A stretch of DNA of 15,015 nt. Source: Aureococcus anophagefferens (Eukaryota > Sar > Pelagophyceae > Pelagomonadales > Pelagomonadaceae). The position numbers and the translations under genes were made by a program. Under the pieces are notes generated by a model. That model was not told the origin of the DNA. It saw nothing but the letters and a program-made list of their open reading frames with translations, and ran no database searches. Below are positions 1 to 6,385 of this stretch, one piece after another (position 1 is the first letter of the stretch; each line of letters begins with the position of its first letter). Location: the NCBI RefSeq assembly GCF_000186865.1, contig NW_008705564.1:1203288-1218302 (forward strand), in the 5' to 3' direction.

Positions 1-778
1 CCTCGCCCGCGCACCCGTTCGCGCGGAGCCACTGGCGGAAGACGTCGCGCGCGCCCCGGCAGCCGACGACGCCGAAGGGCGACGCGGCCTCGAGGGCCGC
101 GGCGCAGATCGGGAGCGCCTCGTTGCCGCCGCAGCAGCCGTCGAGCGGGACGACGGCGTCGCCGTCGCCGTGGACCATGAACACGGGCGTCGGCCGAGCG
201 TCGAGGCCGACGCGGAGCGCGTGGCCCGCGACGGAGACCACCGCCGCGAAGAGCGGCGGCGCGCGGCCGGGCAGCGCGGCGGCGTCGGAGACCAGGAACC
301 CTCCGTTGCTGAAGCCGACGCCAAACGCGAGGGACGCGTCGACGCGGCGCGTGAGCCGCCGCGCCGCCGCCAGCAGCGCGCGCAGGGCCCCGACGTCGTC
401 GACGCGCTCTCGCAGGGCGACGCCGCAGCAGTAGCGGCCGTTCCAGGACCCGTTGAGCCCCCGGGGCACCGCGAGCGCGAGGCCGCGCGCGGCGACGGCC
501 TCGGAGAGCGGCACGAACATGTCCGGGTAGCCGCCGCCGAAGCCGTGGAGCGCGACGACGAGCGGCGCGCCGCCGCCGCCGCGGCGGCGGCCGCCGAAGC
601 GGCAGGGCGCCGCGCCCTCGGACGCGTCCTCGGCGGCGAGGAACAGCATCATCTCGCGGCCGTCGGCGGCGACGCGGTGGTAGCAGACGCCCGCCGGCAC
701 CTTGGCGGCCCAGGGCGGCGGCGCATGGCGGACCGCGGCGACGATCGGCAGCAGCGCGAGGAAGCGCAGCGTCGTCAT
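1..778 (-). CDS. secreted alpha/beta-hydrolase, LpqC / PHB depolymerase / feruloyl esterase-like (3' end beyond window)
   Basis: The frame is open from an ATG at 778 to the window edge (259 codons), so the C-terminus is missing. Residues 1-19 look like a signal peptide (hydrophobic LRFLALLPIVAAV). The fold signature is visible in order: HGFGGG (78-83, oxyanion loop), a WNGRYCCG segment (112-119) and VDDVGAL (126-132), which are typical of the LpqC/esterase-depolymerase family (COG3509-like), then GFSNGG (155-160) with Ser157 as nucleophile, and HGDGDAVVP (203-211) with Asp207 as likely acid. The catalytic His would lie beyond the edge. The family hydrolyses esters of polyhydroxyalkanoates or of feruloyl/acetyl groups on polysaccharides; the substrate here cannot be read. 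It is divergent from the phosphatase gene at 935 and shares a 156-bp intergenic region with it. Family call firm, substrate unknown. Confidence 0.82.
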   Translation of the reverse strand, partial: MTTLRFLALLPIVAAVRHAPPPWAAKVPAGVCYHRVAADGREMMLFLAAEDASEGAAPCRFGGRRRGGGGAPLVVALHGFGGGYPDMFVPLSEAVAARGLALAVPRGLNGSWNGRYCCGVALRERVDDVGALRALLAAARRLTRRVDASLAFGVGFSNGGFLVSDAAALPGRAPPLFAAVVSVAGHALRVGLDARPTPVFMVHGDGDAVVPLDGCCGGNEALPICAAALEAASPFGVVGCRGARDVFRQWLRANGCAGE

Positions 779-934
779 GCGCAGCCCGCGAATTACAATC
801 GAACGGCACCGTCGTGGTTGACGCTGTCAACAGCGATCCAAACTCAGCCGCCGGTCTGGGACCACACGCGCGCGCCCCGGTCGAGGACCGCAGCGAACCG
901 AAGCGTCGAAAGCCGGTAGCAGCGCTCGCGAGCG
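779..934. promoter_or_regulatory. divergent intergenic region (esterase / RNA triphosphatase)
   Basis: These 156 bp separate two opposite-facing start codons and must hold both promoters and 5' UTRs. It is slightly AT-richer than the genes (a patch reading aattacaatc near 791). It contains a perfect inverted repeat, GTTGAC-GCT-GTCAAC at 817-831. No TATA box is obvious. The promoter role is inferred from gene orientation only. Confidence 0.4.
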
Positions 935-1795
935 ATGGGCCACCCGCCGTCGCGCGAGCCCGAGACGTCCTGCTGGAGCTGGTGCACGAGCGCGCCGAAG
1001 CCGCCGCCCAAGGAGCCGAAGGAGCTGCCGTCGGTGCTGCGGAAGATCGAGAAGTGGGGCGACTACGAGGCCGTCGGCGGCGTCATCCGCGTCAAGGGCA
1101 ACGGGTCCGGCATCATCCCCATGAAGACGCCGCTGACCGTCGCCCAGATGAAAAAGCTGACCGCGGGCGGGAAACGCGTCGTGCACCCGCACACGCTGCG
1201 CGCGTTCGTCGACGCGCAGGGCGCCCTGGGCCGCCGCGTGGGCCTCATCGTCGACCTCACGCAGCACGACTGCCTCTACGCCGAGGAGCTCGAGCAGACG
1301 CCCTGGGTGCGCTACGTCCACCTGGCGACGCCCGCGAAAAAGTTCGTCGAGCCCTGGCTCGTGCGCAAGCTCGCGGACGAGGCCCGCGACCTCTGGCGCG
1401 CGGACCCGGGCGCCTTCGTCGCCGTGCACTGCTCCTACGGCTTCAACCGCACGGGCTTCGTGCTCGCGTCGTACCTCTGCGAGGTCGACGGCCTCGACGT
1501 CGACGACGCGCTGGCCCGATTCCGCGAGTCGCGGCCGCCGGGCGTCAAGCACGGCCACTTCGAGGAGGAGCTCCGGCGCCGCTACCCGTCGCGCCGCGCC
1601 TCCGCGCCGTCGCCCATCCCGACGGCCGAGAACGGCCGCCACGCGCGGAACGCGTCCATGGACGACTCCGAGCCCGCGAGCCTCTCGACGACGCCCCAGC
1701 AGGTCGACTACGCCGACCCCTCGGCGCTGCCCCTGCTCCGCTGCGCCGCCGCGCGCGCGACGAGGAGCCCGCTGCGGCGTAACGCCGCGCGCTAG
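935..1795 (+). CDS. RNA 5'-triphosphatase-like cysteine phosphatase (mRNA capping type)
   Basis: 286 aa. The signature HCSYGFNRTGF (165-175) gives the CX5R loop, with Cys166 as nucleophile and Arg172 binding phosphate. The HC..GFNRTGF form, the strand VGLIVDLT (102-109) and SRPPGVKHGHFEEELRRRY (199-217) match the metazoan/plant capping-enzyme triphosphatase domain and DUSP11/PIR1 relatives rather than ordinary dual-specificity phosphatases. The family removes the gamma phosphate from 5'-triphosphate RNA, the first step of cap synthesis, in the nucleus. The first 30 residues are Pro/Lys-rich, and the tail after about 220 is low-complexity with no guanylyltransferase domain, so this is a stand-alone enzyme. 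A general phosphatase on RNA or phosphoinositides remains possible. The ATG at 935 is the first in frame. It converges with the CX9C gene, 48 bp between stops. Confidence 0.85.
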   Translation: MGHPPSREPETSCWSWCTSAPKPPPKEPKELPSVLRKIEKWGDYEAVGGVIRVKGNGSGIIPMKTPLTVAQMKKLTAGGKRVVHPHTLRAFVDAQGALGRRVGLIVDLTQHDCLYAEELEQTPWVRYVHLATPAKKFVEPWLVRKLADEARDLWRADPGAFVAVHCSYGFNRTGFVLASYLCEVDGLDVDDALARFRESRPPGVKHGHFEEELRRRYPSRRASAPSPIPTAENGRHARNASMDDSEPASLSTTPQQVDYADPSALPLLRCAAARATRSPLRRNAAR

Positions 1796-1843
1796 CGTTC
1801 TTCTACCGCGGGCCGCGCGCGCGCGGCGCCGCGTCCTCGAGCG

Positions 1844-2068
1844 CTATCGCCGCGTCCGGTGCGCGCTGTGGCAGGCCTGGAACGCCTTCCACTCGGCGGC
1901 GCAGTCCTTGACGTTCTTGCGGTCCTCGCGCTGCATGCAGGCGTCGACCAAGGCGTAGAGGTCGCCGCAGGGCCCGTGCGCCGACGACGCCGGCTTCGGC
2001 GCCTCCTTGGCCTCCTGGCACTCGACGCACTCGTCCTCCGACGGCTTCTGCTGCCACGGCCAGCCCAT
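1844..2068 (-). CDS. twin CX9C (CHCH) mitochondrial intermembrane-space protein
   Basis: 74 aa, start ATG at 2068, stop TAG at 1844-1846. Cys34-x9-Cys44 and Cys56-x9-Cys66 form the twin CX9C helical hairpin that the Mia40/Erv1 disulfide relay oxidises on import into the intermembrane space. Members act in cytochrome oxidase assembly, respiratory complex structure and cristae organisation. An extra CVEC (Cys14-Cys17) sits before the hairpin. It resembles neither the CPC of Mia40 nor the CC copper site of Cox17, so the subfamily is open. No cleavable presequence is seen, as is usual for this class. Longer frames running upstream through the next gene lack a better ATG. It is divergent from the 2315 gene. 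Confidence 0.8.
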   Translation of the reverse strand: MGWPWQQKPSEDECVECQEAKEAPKPASSAHGPCGDLYALVDACMQREDRKNVKDCAAEWKAFQACHSAHRTRR

Positions 2069-2314
2069 CACTCGAGCGCTGCCGCTGCGCGCGACGGCGG
2101 AGGTGGCGTGAATTCCTTGTGGCAGTTTGTTGCCACAAGCCGATGGGCAGCTCGATTGGCGCGCGGAACTGATTTTTTGGCGTCCTCCTGCCGCGTCCGC
2201 GCCACCACATAGCTTACGCCGCGACCGCCGCCGAAGACCTCCGCGCCGCCGCGCGCGCCGGAGCACCGCGCCGCCGCACCGAGCGCCGCCGCCGCGGCGG
2301 CCGCGGCCGGCACC
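2069..2314. promoter_or_regulatory. divergent promoter region with perfect 9-bp inverted repeat
   Basis: 246 bp between the CX9C start and the repeat-protein start, with an AT-richer core. It holds the dyad CTTGTGGCA-gtttgt-TGCCACAAG (2116-2139, perfect 9-bp arms) and a CCAAT on the minus strand (read as ATTGG, about 2155-2159), roughly 85-90 bp upstream of the minus-strand ATG. An ATAGCTTA motif (near 2210) recurs upstream of the gene at 5024. Protein binding is inferred only. Confidence 0.4.
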
Positions 2315-4463
2315 ATGGCGGCGCGCGGCGAGCAGGTGTCGAGCCTCGTGTCGGCGATGCAGAACGGCACGATCAGCAAGAGCGAGCTCTTCGTGTCGCT
2401 GAGCGAGCTCCAGCGGTCGTCGACGTCGCCGCCGAAGAATCCTTCCAGCGACGCGAACCGCGTGCAAACTCTCGTGGGCGCGATGCGCGAGGGCAAGCTG
2501 AGCAAGGCGGAGCTCATGGCGTCGCTGAGCTCGCTGCGGAGCGAGAGCCGGGCCGCGCACGTCGACGAGCCCCGCGCGCCGCGCCGCGGCGGCACGCCGC
2601 CGCGGTACCCGCGCGACGGCGACGCGTCGAGCGACGCGGAGGCGTCGCCGCGGGGCTACGGCGACCTCTACGCGTCGTCCGAGGGCTACGGAAACGCCTA
2701 CCGCGCCGCGCCGCACCCCAAAACCGAGGACGCGTCCATGTCGCGCGAGCTGCGCGAGGCGGAGATGTGGGCGGACCTGAGGGCGTCGACGACGAGCCCG
2801 GCGTCGCCGCCGGCGCCCGCGGCCAGGGGCGCCTGGGACGACGCGGCGCCGGCGCGCGCGGAGACGGACGACGCCCCGCAGCAGCCGCCGCCGCCGCCGT
2901 CGCCGCGCGCCTGGGGCTCGAACGCGAGCCACCCGCGGGCGAGGGTCGCGCGCCTGTCGGAGGACGACGAGTGCACGTTCAGACCCAAGGTCAAGAAGCT
3001 GCCCGCGAAGCTCTACGCGTCCGCGAACCGCAGCGCCGGGTCCTTCCTCGAGCGGACGGACCGCTGGGCGTCGGAGCGCGACGCGAACGTCGCGCGGCGC
3101 CAGCGCGACGGCGCGTCCAACGAGCTCTCTGAGTGCACCTTCGCGCCGGAGATCTCCACGAACTCGCGGCGCGCCGCCGCCGTGACCCGCGCGCGCGACG
3201 CGCGGTCGGCGAACGCGCGCCTCTACGAGGAGGAGACGGCGCGGCGGGCCGCGCGCGACGCGCGCCGCGAGGAGGTCGCCGCGGAGCGAGAGACGGAGTT
3301 CGCGGAGACGCACCCCTTCGCGCCGTCCATCGAGACGGAGGCGCCGCGGGCGACGTCGGCCTACGCGCGCAAGCCCGTCAAGAGCCGCTACCGCGCGCCG
3401 ACGAAGGCGTCGGCGAAGGACGAGCCGCCGCCGGGCTGCACGTTCCGCCCGGCGATCGCGAACGGGTGCGACGTTCCCAACTTCCTAGCTCGGCCGTCTT
3501 CCACTCGTTTCGGCTGATTTTTGGACGAGCGATCATCTTTTGGAGCACTCTCGAAGCGCGGATGCTTGTTTATGGAACGCGCGCGCGCGGAACGCTCACG
3601 TTGAAGCGACGTCGCATCGCCCCAGGTTCCGGCCGGAGATCACGGGCGTGAAGCGCGACATGAAGTCCGCGAAGACGTACGCGGCGGCGAACGTCTTCGA
3701 GCGCCTCGCGCGGCCCCTGGCGGCGAAGCCGGTCGAGGTCGTCGAGGACGAGGAGGTCGAGGAGAACGCCACGGTGGACTCGCGGAGCTCCGCGAAGGGC
3801 TGGGATTCGTTCCTCCGGCGCCAGGCGGCGTGCGACGCGCGGCGCGCGAAGAAGGTCGCGGCCATCCGCAAGTCCGAGTCGCCGGCCTTCAAGCCGGACC
3901 TAAGGCGCACGGCGCGCGCCAAGGAGGGCGACGCGACGGACGGCTTCATGGAGCGTTTGGTCGTCGCCGCGCGGCGCCGCGAGCGCCGCGAGCTCGACAC
4001 CATGGAGAAGGCGTCGTCGAACGGCGACCTGGACGAGTGCACCTTCCGGCCGGCCATCAAGACCGCGGCGCGGCCCCGGCGGTCCTGCGCGGAGCTGAGC
4101 CAGGGCGACGCGCTCCGCCGCGAGACGAACCGGCGGCTTTTGATGCTCAAGACGGAGCGCGAGGAGCGCAAGAAGCACTCCTTCAAGCCCACGCTCGAGA
4201 CGGCGACGTCCGCCGAGTCCAAGCTGCGGATCCACTCCCAGCCCGAGTCCTACCTCGACCGCCTCCGCGACGAGGACGCGAAGCGGCAGCAGTACCTCCA
4301 GCGGAAGAAGGACGAGCACGACGAGGCGACGCTCCAGGACTACACCTTCACGCCCAAGACCACCAAGTGCCCGACCTACATCACGCGCATCGCCCGCGGC
4401 ATGGCCCTCGCGAACAAGAACAACACGCCGCGCGAAGCGGACGCGAAGCCGGACTGGCGCTGA
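2315..4463 (+). CDS. repeat protein with multiple [E/D]CTFxPxI motifs (two exons, 662 aa)
   Basis: Proposed join: 2315-3465 and 3626-4463. The ATG sits in a good context (caccATGg). Two similar helical repeats open the protein (about 8-32 and 50-74, each with a G-x-[IL]-SK-x-EL core), followed by a Ser/Pro-rich stretch (90-210). Then come DECTFRPKV (218-226), SECTFAPEI (272-280), HPFAPSI (333-339), GCTFRPAI (374-381), FRPEI across the splice, and after it PAFKPDL, DECTFRPAIK, HSFKPTL and YTFTPKT, separated by charged Arg/Glu/Ala-rich helices likely to form coiled coil. I know such motif arrays only as uncharacterised protist proteins; a cytoskeletal or ciliary role is a guess. It is rich in Arg, Glu and Ala. 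It converges with the small gene at 4596-4925. Confidence 0.75.
3466..3625 (+). other. candidate spliceosomal intron (160 nt)
   Basis: The upstream frame ends in a TGA at 3515-3517 while the same kind of motif-rich coding resumes in another frame after about 3620. The stretch between is clearly AT-richer. A GTGCGA donor at 3466 and a CCCCAG acceptor ending at 3625 keep the frame exactly (two bases of the Gly codon before, one after) and give NG-FRPEITG. A gctgattttt tract near 3512 could serve as branch region. The two FxPxI motifs end up only a few residues apart, so an alternative donor or acceptor is possible. Confidence 0.6.
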
Positions 4464-4595
4464 GCGCCGCGCGCGCGGCGGGCCGGACGCCCGCCGCGCC
4501 CGCGGCGATTCCGACCGGGTAACGGCGGTTGGATGTTCGTTTTAGGGGTCTTCGGGGGTCGGGATGGGCGGCCGCGCCGGGGCGCTCGCCGGGGC

Positions 4596-4925
4596 CTAGC
4601 GGGCGCGCTCGCCGCGGCGGTCCTCGTCGGCCTCCGCGGGGAGCTGCTTCCGGCCGCAGAGGAAGTCGGAGCAGCCGCTCGTCCGGGTCCGGCGCGCCGT
4701 CGGAGCCTCGTCGTCCGTGACCTCGAGCAGAGTGGGGTCGGTGATCGTCCAGCATATCGCGGTTCGGTCCGCCCGCAACTCATTGGCGCGACGGACGAGC
4801 GCTTCGTGTTCTTGGAGTTCTTCGGGCGAGAGACGCGCGATGCGCTCGGCGTCGCTGAGGTACAGTTCCTTCGTACGGGGGCCCGCGGTTGCGTGAGGCG
4901 CAACGAGGGTCGTGGTGTGTTCCAT
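4596..4925 (-). CDS. small hypothetical protein (109 aa)
   Basis: The first true ATG in the frame is at 4925; a longer version would begin at a TTG at 4988 and is not credible in a eukaryote. The protein has a likely amphipathic helix (about 24-53, SDAERIARLSPEELQEHEAL followed by VRRANEL), then CWTITDPTLLEVTDDE (59-73), then a basic tail with Cys85 and Cys90 (GCSDFLCGRK) ending in charged residues. There is no signal peptide or membrane segment. I recognise no family. Support comes from the helical, non-random composition and from its place as the divergent partner of the 5024 gene, with a 98-bp gap. Confidence 0.5.
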   Translation of the reverse strand: MEHTTTLVAPHATAGPRTKELYLSDAERIARLSPEELQEHEALVRRANELRADRTAICWTITDPTLLEVTDDEAPTARRTRTSGCSDFLCGRKQLPAEADEDRRGERAR

Positions 4926-5023
4926 CGCGTCTTGACCTCGAGCGTCCGTTCGAGCTGGGGCTGCCGTCAAAGTGGTTGTTGTTGCCAATTGGTTGTTGCA
5001 CCTATAGCTTATCGACGATCACG
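4926..5023. promoter_or_regulatory. short bidirectional promoter with CCAATTGG
   Basis: These 98 bp separate two opposite ATGs. The palindrome CCAATTGG (4985-4992) puts a CCAAT box on both strands at once, and cctatagcttat (5001-5012) is a TATA-like sequence about 20 bp before the plus-strand ATG. The area is visibly AT-richer than its flanks. NF-Y-type binding is an inference from the motif. Confidence 0.45.
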
Positions 5024-5536
5024 ATGGCCAAGCTTCTGATGATCCTCCCGCACGTCGCCGCCGGCTTCAGCCTCCGGGGCAGCAATTCGACGTGCCTGAG
5101 CGAAGGCGCCACCTGCGCCCTCGACGACAGCCTCCCTCCGTGCTGCGAGACCTTCCGCTGCTGGGAGTACATGGCCGAGCAGCAGCCCGCGCTGGAGCTC
5201 CCGGGCCTGCAGCAGCCCGCGCTGGAGCTCCCGGGCCTGACCTGCACGTCCTGCATCGCCGCGGGCGAGACCTGCAGCCGCGACATCATCAGCGGCACGC
5301 CCTGCTGCACGGGCTACATCTGCGGCGCGAGCAACGGCACCGACGCGTGCGTGAAGATGCCCGAGGCCGTCGCCGCGCCGATGGGCGACGACGACACGAA
5401 CTTCACGAAGTGCGGCTGCCCGGACCACGAGTACTGCCCCGGCGCGCCGCCACCCAACGGCCACTGCGGGTGGTTGGGGGCCCAGGGGTTCGCGTGCGGC
5501 AATCCCGCGGGCAGCAGGTGCGCGCCGGAGCCGTGA
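5024..5536 (+). CDS. secreted cysteine-rich protein with knottin-like modules
   Basis: 170 aa. The start at 5024 gives a hydrophobic leader (MAKLLMILPHVAAGFSL). Longer in-frame versions from 4889 would put coding across the promoter and bury the leader. Module 1 has Cys24-x6-Cys31-x8-CysCys(40,41)-x4-Cys46. Module 2 has Cys77-x6-Cys84-x9-CysCys(94,95)-x4-Cys100-x8-Cys109, a six-cysteine spacing like an inhibitor-cystine-knot fold. A third Cys-rich part follows (130, 132, 138, 148, 158, 166). The two modules are separated by a perfect 10-residue duplication, QQPALELPGL twice. Possible N-glycosylation sites lie at 21, 104 and 126. Such spacing occurs in many secreted proteins (inhibitors, adhesion or wall proteins), so no function is assigned. 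Confidence 0.65.
   Translation: MAKLLMILPHVAAGFSLRGSNSTCLSEGATCALDDSLPPCCETFRCWEYMAEQQPALELPGLQQPALELPGLTCTSCIAAGETCSRDIISGTPCCTGYICGASNGTDACVKMPEAVAAPMGDDDTNFTKCGCPDHEYCPGAPPPNGHCGWLGAQGFACGNPAGSRCAPEP
5180..5239 (+). repeat. perfect 30-bp tandem duplication inside the Cys-rich gene
   Basis: Units 5180-5209 and 5210-5239 are identical at every base and encode the 10-residue linker QQPALELPGL twice. Identity at synonymous positions suggests recent duplication or ongoing slippage, so the copy number may vary between strains. Confidence 0.95.
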
Positions 5537-5762
5537 GGGACGCGCGCTCCTCCCGCGTAATGCCATTGCTCGAGAGAGCGGTTTCTAGCGCTTGTTTTTC
5601 CAGCGCGGACTGCAGAGTACTTCTGGTCGGCCGAGCGGCAACATCTGGTTCAACCGCGGTCAAACATCGGGATCCGCCTCAGCGGATTGCCGCCACGCGC
5701 GTCGACGAGCACCGCGCAGCGCCGTACAAGCGCGCACCGCATACCGCCTGCTGCACACGAAC
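5537..5762. promoter_or_regulatory. intergenic spacer upstream of msrA
   Basis: 226 bp between same-strand genes, holding the 3' end of the Cys-rich gene and the promoter of the MsrA gene. A small hairpin, ATCCGC-ctca-GCGGAT, lies at 5672-5687. No tRNA, ORF with good start, or TATA box is apparent. Assignment by position only. Confidence 0.3.
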
Positions 5763-6275
5763 ATGGCGCGCAGAGCCGCCTGCGCGTGCCTCGTCGCCCA
5801 GGCGCTCGCGCTCGCGCCGAGCCGACGCGTCGCCACCTTCGCGCTCGGATGATTCTGGACGCCGCAGCAGAAGTTCGACCTGCGCGACGGCGTCATCTGG
5901 AGCACCGTGGGCTACACGTCGGGCACGACGCCCGCACCGAACTACGACGACCTCGGCGACCACACGGAGGCGCTGCGGCTCGAATTCGACGAGGACGTCG
6001 TGAGCTACGAGGCGCTCGTAGAGCAGTTCTGGGACCTCCACGCGCCGAACAAGGGGAGCCGCCAGTACCGGAGCGCCATCTTCTATCACGACGAGGCGCA
6101 GCGCGAGTGCGCGGAGCGCGTGCAGGCGCAGCTCTTCCCCTCGAAGCGTTACGTCCGCGACACGGCCATCGAGCCGGCGGCCGAGTTCTTCCCGGCGGAG
6201 GCGTACCACCAGAAGTACCGCGAGAAGCTCGCCGAGGACCCGCTGCCCTTCCCGTTCTCGCTCTTTAGCCGATAG
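5763..6275 (+). CDS. msrA: methionine-S-sulfoxide reductase A, selenocysteine-containing (TGA at 5850-5852 = Sec)
   Basis: 170 residues if the in-frame TGA at codon 30 is read as selenocysteine. The context is TFALG-U-FW, exactly where MsrA has its G-C-F-W catalytic cysteine. Downstream in the same frame, with no indel, are GYTSGTTPAPNYDDL (MsrA GYTGG..P.Y..v), DHTEALRLEFD (the H-x-E-[AV] block with the catalytic Glu), FWDLHAP (FW..HDP) and RQYRSAIFYHDEAQ. MsrA reduces methionine-S-sulfoxide, using the Cys/Sec as nucleophile. No C-terminal resolving Cys is present; the only late Cys is in QRECAERV. The FW..H to QYRSAI loop is short, as I recall for algal Sec-MsrAs. Residues 1-24 (MARRAACACLVAQALALAPS) suggest a signal or plastid leader. 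Sec-MsrA is known in Chlamydomonas and other algae. A SECIS candidate follows the stop. Confidence 0.85.
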
Positions 6276-6335
6276 CACCATGACGGACCGCGGCGGCCAA
6301 GCGCCGCCGCGGCCCCGACGCCGCCGCGAAGCTAA
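6265..6335 (+). promoter_or_regulatory. candidate SECIS element in the msrA 3' UTR
   Basis: Five bases after the msrA stop lies ATGAC (6280-6284). Then a helix 6285-6297 pairs with 6303-6315 (12 Watson-Crick pairs, including a perfect 10-bp top, and one A-C mismatch), enclosing a loop with AA at 6299-6300. The 3' strand runs straight into GA at 6317-6318. This places tandem G-A pairs (6282/6318 and 6283/6317) next to the helix, the kink-turn core that defines eukaryotic SECIS elements. A possible basal helix is TTAGC (6265-6269) with GCTAA (6331-6335). Doubts: the core-to-AA distance is 14, longer than the 10-13 usually seen, and the loop is small if all pairs form. Confidence 0.55.
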
Positions 6336-6385
6336 CGACCGAGGACGCGCTTCCAAGCACGGGCGTCTCGGAGCGCGCCCCGACG

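Noticed and set aside
1844..3313. 489-codon minus frame covering the repeat protein
   Set aside because: Only its last 74 codons (from 2068) show a conserved fold. The rest is an Arg/Ala-rich shadow of the plus-strand gene, as is usual at this GC content.
4889..5023. N-terminal extension of the Cys-rich gene
   Set aside because: It would place coding across the divergent promoter and in front of a good signal peptide beginning at 5024; its first residues are antisense to the small minus-strand gene.
5620..5700. Possible tRNA (ggttcaa-like T-loop near 5647)
   Set aside because: No matching acceptor, D or anticodon stems could be paired around it.
5850..5852. TGA as a true stop, making msrA a pseudogene
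   Set aside because: It falls exactly on the catalytic position, the frame is intact on both sides, all other motifs are preserved, and a SECIS-like structure follows the terminal stop.
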